Assembly (NCBI RefSeq): GCF_013283795.1
Contig: NZ_JABSOD010000005.1
Coordinates: 62,001 to 126,000, forward strand
Source: Rheinheimera lutimaris
GTDB taxonomy: Bacteria > Pseudomonadota > Gammaproteobacteria > Enterobacterales > Alteromonadaceae
Direction: 5' to 3'
DNA length: 64,000 nucleotides
Shown here: in pieces, positions 27,327-36,981 of the stretch
Position numbering within the stretch: the first letter of the stretch is position 1
Layout of the letters: every line of letters begins with the position of its first letter
Notes under the pieces: generated by a model
What the model was told of the DNA's origin: nothing
Database searches by the model: none
The model's input: the letters and a program-made list of their open reading frames with translations, nothing else
Program-made: the position numbers and the translations under genes

Positions 27327-28343
27327 ATGAAAATTCTCTATGGTGTGCAAGCTACCGGTAACGGACATATCAGTCGCGCCCGCGCCATGGGGAAGTATCT
27401 GACCAAAGCCGGGGTACAGGTAGACTACCTGTTCTCCGGCCGCCCCGCAGACCAACTGTTCGACATGCAGCAGTTTGGCAATTATCAGCTAAAACGTGGC
27501 CTAACCTTTGTTACGCAAAACGGCAAGGTTAACTACTGGCAAAGCTTTTGGCAGGCGCAAATCCGCACCCTGCAACAGGATATCAAAGCGCTGGATTTAA
27601 GCAGCTACGACCTGGTACTCACCGACTTTGAACCAGTAACCGCCCAAGCAGCAAAGCAGCAAAATAAAGCCAGCTTTGCCATTGGCCATCAGTACGCCTT
27701 TTTGCATGACATCCCGATGGAGCACGCCAATCTGATGAGCAAACTGGTGTTTAAGCATTTTGCCCCGGCACAATATCAGCTCGGCCTGCACTGGCACCAT
27801 TTTAACCAGCCCATTCTGCCGCCTATTATCGACGAAGCTGAGCACAATGCAGCTGTTGAAGCCAATAAAGTGCTGGTGTATTTACCCTTTGAAGATCAGC
27901 AACAGGTTATTGCCATGCTGACACCGCTTAGCCAATACCGTTTTTATCTGTATGGCCCGGGATTAAGCAAAGCCAAACTGGGGCATATCCATACTCATCC
28001 GCCGGCGCTGCAGGCGTTTAAAGCCGATTTAGCCAGTTGCAGCCATGTACTGAGTAACGCCGGCTTCGAGCTAATCAGCGAAGCCTTGCAACTGCAAAAG
28101 CAGATCATGGTAAAACCGCTGCACGGCCAAATGGAGCAGGAATCTAACGCCCTGGCGTTACAGCAACTGCAGCTGGCCAGCCGAAGCAATAGCCTCAGCA
28201 CTAAAATTGTTGCCAATTGGCTTAATACGCCGGCCAACCTTAATACCGTGCAATACCCTAATGTCGCCAGCGCCATCTGTGACTGGCTGCTGCAAGACAC
28301 CCCGGATAGCATAGCGGCACTGAGCAAATCGCTCTGGACTTAA
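27327..28343 (+). CDS. MJ1255/VC2487-type GT-B glycosyltransferase-like protein
   Basis: 338 residues. The N-terminus MKILYGVQATGNGHISRARA and the C-terminal SNAGFELISEALQLQKQIMVKPLHGQMEQESNA (glycine-rich and acceptor loops; second part given in part) are diagnostic of the TIGR00661 family, a GT-B fold resembling MurG. Substrate is unknown. It lies three bases after tdk and is probably co-transcribed with it. A bidirectional terminator separates it from the convergent yjbH. Confidence 0.85.
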   Translation: MKILYGVQATGNGHISRARAMGKYLTKAGVQVDYLFSGRPADQLFDMQQFGNYQLKRGLTFVTQNGKVNYWQSFWQAQIRTLQQDIKALDLSSYDLVLTDFEPVTAQAAKQQNKASFAIGHQYAFLHDIPMEHANLMSKLVFKHFAPAQYQLGLHWHHFNQPILPPIIDEAEHNAAVEANKVLVYLPFEDQQQVIAMLTPLSQYRFYLYGPGLSKAKLGHIHTHPPALQAFKADLASCSHVLSNAGFELISEALQLQKQIMVKPLHGQMEQESNALALQQLQLASRSNSLSTKIVANWLNTPANLNTVQYPNVASAICDWLLQDTPDSIAALSKSLWT

Positions 28344-28403
28344 GCCGCTGACAACATGCGGTATAAAGCCAAAGACCCCGACCGCAGCCGTATTATGGCC
28401 TTT

Positions 28404-28440
28404 GATAAAAAAGGGCAGCTAAATAGCTACCCTTTTTATC
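28404..28440. terminator. Bidirectional terminator between GT-B gene and yjbH
   Basis: Inverted repeat with arms GATAAAAAAGGGCAGCT and AGCTACCCTTTTTATC around AAAT, with one mismatch and short T and A runs in the arms. It sits between two convergent genes. Confidence 0.85.
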
Positions 28441-28454
28441 AACTGCAATCTCTG

Positions 28455-30572
28455 TTAGTCGTAAAACGGCGAACGTTGCTCAGTCGAATCAATTAACCGG
28501 ATTGGCCGGTTCAGCGATTGACCACCATCACGGGCAATTGGTACCCAAGGCAAGGTACCGCGGCCGGTTGACGGACGCAGTGAGAACATATCAAACGGAA
28601 TAGACAAGTAAAAACCTTTAGTAAAACTGCCTTCACCGTAGTCGGCTGCCGATACATTAGTAATAGCAGCATAAGCACCCACAATAATGCCGCTGTCAAA
28701 GCGTTTGGCGAAATCTATATTTACGCCTTTATCTTTAGCAAGGAAACGGCCGATATTAAAAGTTAAGCGTGTATCAGGCAAAAACTCCGGCTGCCAGTAA
28801 ACGTTAAGGTGCCCTGTAAGGGTTTTATAATCAAAAAAATCAACATCATTTTCAAACGAACGTTGCCGCACGTAATTAACATCAACACCCACTGCAAAAT
28901 CAGAGTCTACCGGACGATAAAGCACTTCACCACCAACGCCGCCGTACATGGTTTCCAGGTAACCGCCATAAGCCTGCGCATACCAATCAGATACCAGCTC
29001 ATCTTGCCAGCTGACGAACAAGTTCTCCATACTCACGGTACGACCGGTTACATATTCGCGGATAAAAGAGCGCACCCGTGGCAACGGCGTGTTTTGGTTA
29101 TCTACCTTAAAGTTAAACTTATCAAAGTTTTCCAATAAAGTTACTTTGGCAGTCGCATTTACACTTACAGTGCGGGCCAACTGATAGCCACCGGAAACAA
29201 ATACGCCGCCCTGATACATATAAAACGCTTCCGGGCTACCAAAACTTTGGATCCAAAATGTTTCCAGGCCGGTATAAAAGCCGCGGTAATTCGGGATATT
29301 AGCATGCATCATGGTTGTGGCTGCCGGTTGGTGGCGCACATAGGTAGATGTTATATCAGTAGTTAAACTGTCATAACGCGCAGCGCTGATAAAATCTCCA
29401 GCATCAACCACCGTTTCAACCATCGGTAAATGGCCGGAAAAGGTAACGATACGATAACGCTCAATAGTATCAGGCAACTCTGTCGCCAATACCCGGCCGA
29501 TACGCTCTACCGCTTCTTCCAAATCACGGTAGCCAACTTGCGAGCCGTAAATAATAAATTCATTTTCCCCGGAGTGGCTGCCACGCAACACAAAGCCGGC
29601 TTCGGTATACAACGCTTCACGCAACCGATCATGTTGATACTGTTGAGCTGACGTATCGTCCGGAATAACACGCGGTGCAGGCTGCACTTTAATTTGGCTG
29701 GCAGTATGCAAATTCATCTTATAGTGCGCGCCAAAACCCAGGGTATTACCGCGCTGATAATTTAAATCAAAGTTAAAGTTACCCCAACGGTACACTGCAC
29801 CGATATTCCATGCACTGTCTTGCAGCAAATCACCGGCTCTGTCATTTTGGTAATCGTTACCTTCGTACTCCAGCTTTAGGCGCAGTGGCTGCCACGGGGT
29901 TTGGTATTCCACACCACCGAATAATGAGGCAGGGCCTTTAAAGAACTGGTCGTAATCAATTTTGCCGCCCTGGCCACCAAAGCCGCCCGGCCGGCTACAA
30001 AAGCTGTCTTTAATGTCACAAAACGGGTTACTGGTATTGGCTGCATTGCCCAGATAACCCCAGCCCATACCGAGGTGAAAATCAAAGTTGCCCCACTGTT
30101 TACTTAAGGCAATAAACTCGCTTTCAAAAAAACCGGTGCCGCCAAAATCCCGGAAACCAACCGACACCTGCGGTAAATAAGTACTTTCTTGCAATAAGCG
30201 AAACTTAACATCTATACCTTTATCTTTAAGTGTCTGATCGCCGCTAAAGCCGGGATCATCGCTGTATAGCCGTGTGCGCACATCGGTATAACGTACGGTA
30301 GATTCCATCCAGTCAAATAACTGAATACTAACCGACCACAAGCGATATTCTTCATTGTCGGTATAGTTAATCGATAAATCACCGGCCGGCGCCATTCGCG
30401 CAGTGGGGGTTTGTATTAAACCGACACCACCATGTGCCATTTGCGACACACCCGAAGCCGGCAGCTGCCAGCTGTGCTCAGCCTCTGCAGGCGCAGCTAC
30501 AACGGTATTAACACCTGACAACGCCAAACATGCAGCAGAATAAGAAAAAACGACAGTACGGCTAACACTCAT
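28455..30572 (-). CDS. yjbH: YjbH-like outer-membrane exopolysaccharide protein (DUF940)
   Basis: 705 residues. It has an N-terminal signal peptide (about 1-27, ending VVAAPA). The rest is rich in alternating beta strands and aromatic residues, including GGVGLIQTPTARM, SVGFRDFGGTGFFESEF and GAHYKM, typical of the YjbH/GfcD family. The family forms an outer-membrane barrel linked to exopolysaccharide export. It is the last gene of a yjbEFGH-type set and overlaps yjbG by four bases. In E. coli this operon is induced by envelope stress through Rcs, but no regulatory site is identifiable here. Confidence 0.9.
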   Translation of the reverse strand: MSVSRTVVFSYSAACLALSGVNTVVAAPAEAEHSWQLPASGVSQMAHGGVGLIQTPTARMAPAGDLSINYTDNEEYRLWSVSIQLFDWMESTVRYTDVRTRLYSDDPGFSGDQTLKDKGIDVKFRLLQESTYLPQVSVGFRDFGGTGFFESEFIALSKQWGNFDFHLGMGWGYLGNAANTSNPFCDIKDSFCSRPGGFGGQGGKIDYDQFFKGPASLFGGVEYQTPWQPLRLKLEYEGNDYQNDRAGDLLQDSAWNIGAVYRWGNFNFDLNYQRGNTLGFGAHYKMNLHTASQIKVQPAPRVIPDDTSAQQYQHDRLREALYTEAGFVLRGSHSGENEFIIYGSQVGYRDLEEAVERIGRVLATELPDTIERYRIVTFSGHLPMVETVVDAGDFISAARYDSLTTDITSTYVRHQPAATTMMHANIPNYRGFYTGLETFWIQSFGSPEAFYMYQGGVFVSGGYQLARTVSVNATAKVTLLENFDKFNFKVDNQNTPLPRVRSFIREYVTGRTVSMENLFVSWQDELVSDWYAQAYGGYLETMYGGVGGEVLYRPVDSDFAVGVDVNYVRQRSFENDVDFFDYKTLTGHLNVYWQPEFLPDTRLTFNIGRFLAKDKGVNIDFAKRFDSGIIVGAYAAITNVSAADYGEGSFTKGFYLSIPFDMFSLRPSTGRGTLPWVPIARDGGQSLNRPIRLIDSTEQRSPFYD

Positions 30573-31309
30573 GGCAAAATCCTGTGCATCGCAAGCTGTT
30601 CCAATTGTTGATTCAGTAACACCAGATCTGCGCTGAACAACTGAGTTTTGAAGGGAATATATAGCTGTGCGCCTGGCATAGCTTCAATATGTTGCTGGTT
30701 CCAATACGCGACACCTACTGCCAACCTACTGCCATCCGGCTGCAATAATATTACTTCGTCGTCAGAGGCCAGCGGGCTGCGCTCAATATCAGGTAAATAA
30801 TGTGATACGGGCGCACTGCTTTGATGCGTAACCGCTACTTCTCGTTGCACAGCACCAAATACCTGCACAACCTGTGGCCTTAGCGGTAACTTAAGTAAAT
30901 AACTACCATTGTCAAAACGCGGGTTCATCTGCTCCCGCAGCCGTGCAAAATCATAGTCAATCTGCGTTGCAACGCGCTCAGCCAAACGCCAGGCTTTAAC
31001 CTGGCGCTCAATTGATGCCAATACCGTTTGCAGTTCAGTGTTGCCAGAGTAGCGTGTCTTTATATCAACCAGCGTTTGCAGCAGCTGTTCACGCTGTATT
31101 TGTGCTGTATTGCTACTTAACTTATACAGTGTTGCAGCCGGCCAATACCACTTAGCCTGCAACGCCACCGGCGCCAAAACCTCAGCTAAACGCGGGTTGC
31201 CGGCAAAATTATACTCTGCACCGTTAATCTGCACATTAACCTGTGCCATACCTGCAAACGACAACAGCGCCGCACTGCAATACAAGGTTTTAATTACCGG
31301 TTTATTCAT
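30569..31309 (-). CDS. yjbG: YjbG-like periplasmic capsule biosynthesis protein (GfcC family)
   Basis: 246 residues with a probable signal peptide (MNKPVIKTLYCSAALLSFAG, then MAQ). The mature part includes YNFAGNPRLAEVLAPVAL, WPAATLYKLSSNTAQ and a C-terminal LYIPF motif, which fit GfcC/YjbG capsule proteins (two-domain periplasmic proteins with similarity to part of Wza). It overlaps yjbF by eight bases and yjbH by four, so the three are translationally coupled. Confidence 0.88.
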   Translation of the reverse strand: MNKPVIKTLYCSAALLSFAGMAQVNVQINGAEYNFAGNPRLAEVLAPVALQAKWYWPAATLYKLSSNTAQIQREQLLQTLVDIKTRYSGNTELQTVLASIERQVKAWRLAERVATQIDYDFARLREQMNPRFDNGSYLLKLPLRPQVVQVFGAVQREVAVTHQSSAPVSHYLPDIERSPLASDDEVILLQPDGSRLAVGVAYWNQQHIEAMPGAQLYIPFKTQLFSADLVLLNQQLEQLAMHRILP

Positions 31310-32015
31310 TAGTCTTTACCTGCGAAGCGCTATCACGGACAGAGCGGGCAATACGGCTGATATAAGTCATACTAACCGGCTCACGAAAAGGTGCTAATGT
31401 TTGCTCACTCTTAAGCAAGGCGCCGCTGGCGGCATCAAACCAAAAATAGTTTTTCCACTCGTTGTCAAAGCGCACATAGTTCGGCTCTGCCTGGTAAGTA
31501 ACATATTCAATCACCAGGGTAGTGGCCAGTGTGCGGTTAAAAAATTCCAGTTGTTGGCCCGGCACCAGTTCAAAACGGGATTTAAGCGGGTAACCATACT
31601 CGCCATGTTGCCAATCTGCCAGCCTGAGCCAACTGCTTTGCGCATGTATAGTACTATATCGGGCTATTGGGTCTGCGGCAGTATTTGTAAGGTAAAGTAA
31701 ATCCCGGCCAAAACCTAAGGTGCGTACGATACGGCCTTGCTCCATTGCTAACATCGCATTATCTGCCGACACCCATTTTTGCTGGCCGGCTTCAATAAAC
31801 ATTAGCGCCATCGCCGCCCGGGCGCGCTCACCATGGGTAACATAAAGTAAATCAGATTTAGCGCTCAGCACTTCGTCCAAAGACAACTCCACGTCCGGAG
31901 TATCCGCCAAAGCAAGCTTAATGTTGTCAATATAGGAATGATAAGTACCGGCACAGGAAGATAAAAAAAAGCAAGCCATAGCAAAGATAAAGGGTTTTAA
32001 CATAGATTTTTCCAC
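31302..32015 (-). CDS. yjbF: YjbF-like outer-membrane lipoprotein (GfcB family)
   Basis: 237 residues. The lipobox LSSC puts the lipidated cysteine at residue 21 from the GTG start at 32015; GGGAG lies seven bases before that GTG. An ATG at 32003 is an alternative with a weaker site. The mature part matches GfcB/YjbF lipoproteins (DLLYVTHGERARAAMALMFI, YWFDA-type strands, LRLADWQHGEYGYPLKSRFE). Partner of YjbG and YjbH at the outer membrane. Confidence 0.88.
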   Translation of the reverse strand: MEKSMLKPFIFAMACFFLSSCAGTYHSYIDNIKLALADTPDVELSLDEVLSAKSDLLYVTHGERARAAMALMFIEAGQQKWVSADNAMLAMEQGRIVRTLGFGRDLLYLTNTAADPIARYSTIHAQSSWLRLADWQHGEYGYPLKSRFELVPGQQLEFFNRTLATTLVIEYVTYQAEPNYVRFDNEWKNYFWFDAASGALLKSEQTLAPFREPVSMTYISRIARSVRDSASQVKTNE

Positions 32016-32055
32016 ACAGGTTCTCCCAGAAAACTGGTTATCCCCAGCAATAAAA

Positions 32056-32076
32056 AAGCCGCCTTAAGGCGGCTTA
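32056..32076 (-). terminator. Partial terminator (attenuator) between yjbE and yjbF
   Basis: On the minus strand the stem AAGCCGCC-TTAA-GGCGGCTT is followed by a run of T residues, 20-40 bases after the yjbE stop. It has all features of an intrinsic terminator yet lies inside the operon. It would allow much more yjbE transcript than yjbFGH transcript. Confidence 0.85.
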
Positions 32077-32094
32077 TAAGCAAACTCCAGAAAA

Positions 32095-32415
32095 TTACTT
32101 AACTGAAGGAGCGTACGCTTGAGTAGCAGTAAAAGTGTTAGTACCGGTGCCGGTTACGATAACACGAACACATTGGCCACCACCTACATCTTCAGCAGGC
32201 GTATCACAGGTAGCAGCTGGGTTAGAAGTTGAAGAACCACGGTTGTTAGAAATAACAGCTGCAGCAACTGCAACACCAACAACACCGGCAGCTACAGTAG
32301 TAGTAGCAACACCGCCGATAGTACCTTCTTTAGCGTTTGCGCCGCCGGCAACATCTTGAGCGTTAACGCCAGTTGCAAATGCTAAAACCGCTGCAGCAAT
32401 AATTAATTTTTTCAT
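32095..32415 (-). CDS. yjbE: YjbE-like small secreted protein
   Basis: 106 residues. Signal peptide MKKLIIAAAVLAFATGVNAQ, then a low-complexity Gly/Ala/Thr/Val segment (TTTVAAGVVGVAVAAAVISN) and a short cysteine pair (C69, C81) in the C-terminal part. It resembles E. coli YjbE in size, signal peptide, composition and position before yjbFGH rather than in detailed sequence. The strong ribosome binding site (GAGGG) and the terminator behind the gene suggest high expression. Confidence 0.75.
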   Translation of the reverse strand: MKKLIIAAAVLAFATGVNAQDVAGGANAKEGTIGGVATTTVAAGVVGVAVAAAVISNNRGSSTSNPAATCDTPAEDVGGGQCVRVIVTGTGTNTFTATQAYAPSVK

Positions 32416-32571
32416 ACTTTTTCCCTCATTAAGAAACCTGAATTCAGACTTGTACGCAGCATAAACTAAAAAAAAGCCTAGCTCAACCTGAAAAGCGACA
32501 AAAACATAACTTTTTTACAGTTAATAAATAAATAAAATGCCGGAACCGCTATAGCTCACAGTAAGTCCTTG

Positions 32572-34524
32572 TTAAGCAATATATTTCTTTACAGGTGCGG
32601 GTTCAGCATGCACTACCAACAACGGCGAATCAACTGTACTGTCGCAACCGGCCTTTACCACCAAATCGCTACTCGCGCAGCTGTAATTAAAGCCGGTAGG
32701 CGATTGGCGGAATAACTCAATAATTTGCTCTACAGCAAAATTTTCGCAGTAAACATCTAACTGCTGCAATAATGCCTGCATTTTATCCCAGCTTAAGCAT
32801 ATTTCATCGGCAGCCATAATACGCGGGTGTGCTGTTTCACGAACATTCTCGCCTATCAATAATTCTTCATACAGTTTCTCGCCAGGCCTTAGGCCGGAAT
32901 AATGCACTTCTATATCGCCGTTAGGGTGTATATCGTCTTTAACTTCAAGCCCCATCAGGTGGATCATGCGTTTGGCCAAATCAGCAATTTTAACCGGCTC
33001 GCCCATATCCAGCACAAATACATCACCGCCCTGGCCCATAGCCCCGGCCTGAATCACTAACTGCGCGGCTTCCGGTATAGTCATAAAATAACGGATAATA
33101 TCTTTGTGGGTTACGGTTATCGGGCCGCCGCGGCGAATTTGCTCCCGAAACAACGGTACCACAGAGCCACTGGAGCCCAATACATTACCAAAGCGCACCA
33201 TACAAAACCGTGTGCTATTTTGTTTTTGCGCCAATGCTTGCAGCACTAACTCAGCCAAACGCTTTGACGCGCCCATTACATTGGTTGGCCGCACCGCTTT
33301 ATCGGTCGAAATTAATACAAAGGTTTCAACTCCGGTATTAATGGCTGCCTCGGCCGCGTACCAGGTGCCGAACACATTATTGCGCACGCCCTCTACCACA
33401 TTGTATTCCACCAACGGTACATGTTTATAAGCGGCGGCATGGTAAACCGTTTGCACTTTAAAGGCCTGCATCACCGTTTCCAGCCGGTTTTTACGCTGCA
33501 CCGTGCCCATTACCGGAATCAATTTAATGCCGAGCTCACGCTGGCTAATGGTATTGGCTAACTCTTGTTCTATGTTGTACAAACCAAATTCAGACAGTTC
33601 AAACAACACCAGTACCGCAGGTTCATAATTAATAATTTGCCGGCATAATTCTGAGCCGATAGAACCACCGGCACCGGTAACCATCACTACCTTATGCTGA
33701 ATATTGGCCTGCATCAGTTTTACTTTGGGCGCTACCGGATCACGCCCCAGCAAGTCTTCAATTTTTACATCCTGCAGCTCATCAATCCGCATCGAGCCGT
33801 CTACCAGGTCGCTCATACCGGGAATAGACTGCACAGGAATAGGCAGCTCTTCCAGGGCATCCAATACTTCACGCCGTCTGGCACGGCTGGCCGAAGGCAA
33901 CGCCAGTAAAATACGGCTGATATTATAGTTTTTTAACAAGGCAGTAATCTGCGCCGGCGCCCCCACCGGGATACCCAAAATGGTCGAACGCTGCAAGGTG
34001 GTATCGTCATCAACAAAAATCACCGGGTGATATTGCTCGCCGTTCATCAGCGCATGCGCCAGTTGGCGGCCGGAAGAGCCGGCACCGTATATTAACACCC
34101 GTTCTTTATGGCCGTTATTGCGCTGCACTAAAAACATCCGTGCCAGTAAGCGTACACCGCCCGAGCTGATTAACGCCAAAATAGCGTACACAAAAATTAA
34201 ATTGCCTTTGTCATGCACATTAAACACGCCAAACAGCAGCGCCAACACAAAGGCACTACTTACAATACCTGCCAACACCGCCCCCAAAGCATGCTGGCCG
34301 ATATAGCGGATAACGGCACGGTACAAGCCCAGCTTGGTAAAAATAAATAAGGTAACCGGCAAGGTGATAGAAAATGCCAGCGCTATTTGCGGCACATTGG
34401 AATGCACGTTGTATTGCGTGAGAAAATAAGCGGCAAACAACGACATAATTAAGAAAAACATATCTGCACATACAGATACAAGTCGTTTTACGGAACGCGG
34501 TAAGCCCAATAACCAAGCCAGCAT
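32572..34524 (-). CDS. wbpM: Membrane-bound UDP-HexNAc 4,6-dehydratase (WbpM/CapD-like)
   Basis: 650 residues. Four membrane helices (about 10-115), a Rossmann domain with YGAGSSGRQLAHAL (about 145-158), and a C-terminal SDR domain with GAGGSIGSELCRQI near 285. The catalytic site has the family-typical STDKAVRPTNVMGASKR, where tyrosine of YxxxK is replaced. Members convert UDP-GlcNAc to UDP-4-keto-6-deoxy-GlcNAc, the precursor of QuiNAc or FucNAc. It probably works with the reductase at 41549 and the phosphoglycosyl transferase at 39049. Gene symbol is by similarity. Confidence 0.9.
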   Translation of the reverse strand: MLAWLLGLPRSVKRLVSVCADMFFLIMSLFAAYFLTQYNVHSNVPQIALAFSITLPVTLFIFTKLGLYRAVIRYIGQHALGAVLAGIVSSAFVLALLFGVFNVHDKGNLIFVYAILALISSGGVRLLARMFLVQRNNGHKERVLIYGAGSSGRQLAHALMNGEQYHPVIFVDDDTTLQRSTILGIPVGAPAQITALLKNYNISRILLALPSASRARRREVLDALEELPIPVQSIPGMSDLVDGSMRIDELQDVKIEDLLGRDPVAPKVKLMQANIQHKVVMVTGAGGSIGSELCRQIINYEPAVLVLFELSEFGLYNIEQELANTISQRELGIKLIPVMGTVQRKNRLETVMQAFKVQTVYHAAAYKHVPLVEYNVVEGVRNNVFGTWYAAEAAINTGVETFVLISTDKAVRPTNVMGASKRLAELVLQALAQKQNSTRFCMVRFGNVLGSSGSVVPLFREQIRRGGPITVTHKDIIRYFMTIPEAAQLVIQAGAMGQGGDVFVLDMGEPVKIADLAKRMIHLMGLEVKDDIHPNGDIEVHYSGLRPGEKLYEELLIGENVRETAHPRIMAADEICLSWDKMQALLQQLDVYCENFAVEQIIELFRQSPTGFNYSCASSDLVVKAGCDSTVDSPLLVVHAEPAPVKKYIA

Positions 34525-34616
34525 CTAATACCTCATAACACCTGTTTTCTAATAAACACAGTGCTGATATTTAAAATTTAAAAAGTATAGCATTTATTAA
34601 TATAAAGCATGCAAGG

Positions 34617-35513
34617 CTACTGCTTCACCAGCAACTGTTTAAGCCAGGCGTTAAATTGCGGCCCCAAATGTTTATCACGCAAGCCATGCTCTACAAAAGC
34701 CTGCATATAGCCCAATTTATTACCGCAATCATGGCTGCGGCCGGCAATATGGTAGGCATTAACCGCCTCTTGTTGCATTAACATAGCTATAGCATCGGTT
34801 AGCTGTATCTCATCGCCGGCACCAACAGGTGTGCGCTTTAAGCACTGCCAGATATTACGGCTGAACACATAACGGCCTACCACGGCTAAATCTGACGGCG
34901 CCTCATCCAAAGCCGGTTTTTCTATAATAGCAGCCATTTTTACCGACATATCGGCAGACACTTGATGGCCGGCAACATCGGCAATACCGTAGTTACTCAC
35001 CAGATTATGCGGCACCGGCTCTACCATTACCTGGCTGGTACCGCTTTGTTCAAACAGTTGCACCATTTTTGCCAGGTTTTCGCGGCGTAAATCACTGTCG
35101 TAACTGTCTACCAACACATCCGGCAGTACCACAGCAAACGGCGCCTCCCCTACCAAAGGCAAGGCACAAAGTACCGCATGGCCCAGGCCTTTAGCTTCGC
35201 CCTGGCGCACATGCATAATAGTCACGTCTTTGGGGCATATTGCCTGTACTTCATCCAGCAGTTGGCGCTTAACCCGCTTTTCCAGCATCGACTCCAGCTC
35301 AAAGCTTTTATCAAAATGGTTTTCAATCGAGTTTTTCGACGAATGGGTTACCAGCACAATTTGCTTAATACCGGCGGCTATACACTCGTTAACCACATAC
35401 TGAATAAGCGGTTTATCCACTACCGGCAGCATTTCTTTCGGTATCGCCTTAGTAGCCGGTAGCATACGGGTACCAAGCCCGGCAACCGGGATAACCGCTT
35501 TTAGTACTTTCAT
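34617..35513 (-). CDS. galU: UTP-glucose-1-phosphate uridylyltransferase
   Basis: 298 residues. The N-terminal nucleotide loop [19 protein letters not shown] (13-31) and later [14 protein letters not shown] and IIEKP are diagnostic of bacterial GalU. It makes UDP-glucose, the substrate of Ugd encoded next upstream. GGAG lies about seven bases before the ATG; the hairpin array R1 ends just before this ribosome binding site. Confidence 0.96.
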   Translation of the reverse strand: MKVLKAVIPVAGLGTRMLPATKAIPKEMLPVVDKPLIQYVVNECIAAGIKQIVLVTHSSKNSIENHFDKSFELESMLEKRVKRQLLDEVQAICPKDVTIMHVRQGEAKGLGHAVLCALPLVGEAPFAVVLPDVLVDSYDSDLRRENLAKMVQLFEQSGTSQVMVEPVPHNLVSNYGIADVAGHQVSADMSVKMAAIIEKPALDEAPSDLAVVGRYVFSRNIWQCLKRTPVGAGDEIQLTDAIAMLMQQEAVNAYHIAGRSHDCGNKLGYMQAFVEHGLRDKHLGPQFNAWLKQLLVKQ

Positions 35514-35537
35514 TTAAACTCCAATTTTTCAAAAGCA

Positions 35538-35698
35538 ATGACGAGTGACACGCAGCTGCGCTGCCGGTGACTCGCGACTTCGTCGCTAGTGACGAGTTGC
35601 CAACGACAACAGTGACAAGCGACCGCCAGCATAGCTGGCTTGTTACTGCTTGCAAAGCAAGCTCGTTACTGTTCGCAACGCGAACTCGTCACTGCCGT
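35538..35698. repeat. Stem-swapping hairpin array R1 (ugd-galU gap)
   Basis: Six palindromic units separated by GTNAC-containing linkers: GCAGC-TGC-GCTGC, GCGAC-TTC-GTCGC, GTTGCC-AAC-GACAAC (one mismatch), GCCAGC-ATA-GCTGGC, GCTTGC-AAA-GCAAGC and GTTCGC-AAC-GCGAAC. Linkers are of the form TCGTTACT or TAGTGACG. The array fills the space from just after the ugd stop to just before the galU ribosome binding site. Confidence 0.92.
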
Positions 35699-35702
35699 TA
35701 CC

Positions 35703-36875
35703 TTAATCGCTACCAAATAAATCACGGGTGTACACTTTTGCTTCTACATCGGCTAAAGCGTCACTGCGGCGGTTTGCTACTATTACATCAGATATGCGTT
35801 TAAATTCAGCTAAATCTTTAATCACCCGCGAGCGGAAAAACTCATCCTGTTGTAGTTCCGGCTCATACACCACCACTTCAACACCTTTGGCCTTAATGCG
35901 TTTCATAATACCCTGGATGGCCGAAGCACGAAAATTATCTGAGCCGGATTTCATTACCAAACGAAAAACCCCGACCACATGAGGGTTACGGGACAATATA
36001 GACTCCGCCACAAAGTCTTTGCGGGTGCGGTTTGCATCCACTATCGCTTGCATTATGTTGTTTGGTACATTCTGATAGTTGGCCAGCAACTGCTTGGTAT
36101 CTTTGGGCAAACAGTAACCACCGTAACCAAAGCTGGGGTTGTTATAATGGCTGCCAATGCGCGGATCCAGGCCTACACCTTCAATAATTTGCCTTGCATT
36201 TAAGCCATGGCTTTCAGCGTAGCTGTCCAGTTCGTTAAAATACGCTACCCGCATTGCCAGGTAAGTATTAGAAAACAGCTTAATGGCTTCGGCTTCAGTG
36301 CTGTCGGTAAACAATACCGCTATGTCTTGCTTAATGGCGCCCTTTTGCAATAAGGCAGCAAAACGCTGTGCCCGCTCACTTTGTTCGCCGACAATAATTC
36401 TTGACGGGTACAGATTATCGTACAAGGCGCGGCCTTCACGCAAAAACTCCGGCGAGAATATCAGATTATCAGTACCAAATTTCTGCCGCGCAGCAACCGT
36501 AAAACCGACCGGCACAGTAGATTTAATGACCATTACCGCCTTAGGGTTAATAGCAAGCACATCACGGATCACCGCTTCAACACTATTGGTATTAAAGTAA
36601 TTTGTTTGCGGATCGTAATCGGTGGGTGTGGCAATAATAACAAAGTCAGCATTGCTGAATGCCTGCTTATCCAGCGTAGCGGTAAAATTCAGCGCTTTAT
36701 TAGCCAGAAAATCCGAAATTTCTTTGTCTTCAATCGGCGATTTTTTCGCATTCAGCAGTGCTACTTTTTCCGGCACGATATCCAGCGCGACCACTTCATT
36801 GTGTTGCGCAAGTAACATGGCATTGGACAGCCCGACATAACCGGTACCGGCAATAGCAATTTTTAAACCAGACAT
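35703..36875 (-). CDS. ugd: UDP-glucose 6-dehydrogenase
   Basis: 390 residues. NAD motif GTGYVG at 10-15 with D32, the catalytic cysteine C255 in [14 protein letters not shown], the SPEFLREG block at 141-148 and K-containing NPSFGYGG. It oxidises UDP-glucose to UDP-glucuronate in two steps. Short form (about 390 residues) common in enterobacterial capsule loci. It is followed by galU, which supplies its substrate, and its stop lies just before array R1. Confidence 0.95.
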   Translation of the reverse strand: MSGLKIAIAGTGYVGLSNAMLLAQHNEVVALDIVPEKVALLNAKKSPIEDKEISDFLANKALNFTATLDKQAFSNADFVIIATPTDYDPQTNYFNTNSVEAVIRDVLAINPKAVMVIKSTVPVGFTVAARQKFGTDNLIFSPEFLREGRALYDNLYPSRIIVGEQSERAQRFAALLQKGAIKQDIAVLFTDSTEAEAIKLFSNTYLAMRVAYFNELDSYAESHGLNARQIIEGVGLDPRIGSHYNNPSFGYGGYCLPKDTKQLLANYQNVPNNIMQAIVDANRTRKDFVAESILSRNPHVVGVFRLVMKSGSDNFRASAIQGIMKRIKAKGVEVVVYEPELQQDEFFRSRVIKDLAEFKRISDVIVANRRSDALADVEAKVYTRDLFGSD

Positions 36876-36892
36876 AACATCCCTTTTTTGAG

Positions 36893-36981
36893 TTTTAAGT
36901 TGTGCAATATAAGTTGTGAGTGTTAAGAGGTGAGGTGTAAATTGTTAGTTAAACACTCACCACTAAACACTAAACACTCAA
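36893..36981. repeat. Heptamer array with inverted halves (MBL-ugd gap)
   Basis: The right part, AACACTCACCACTAAACACT and AAACACTCA, follows the NCACTNA heptamer. The left part contains the complement (GTGAGTGTT at 36916-36924), so GTGAGTGTT can pair with AACACTCAC. The array begins in the stop codon of the MBL gene (TGA, 36978-36980). Confidence 0.85.

Noticed and set aside
28356-28496. 47-codon plus-strand frame starting MRYKAKDPDRSRIM
   Set aside because: Codon use looks plausible but the frame runs through the bidirectional terminator into the yjbH gene on the other strand, lacks a ribosome binding site and has no recognisable family.
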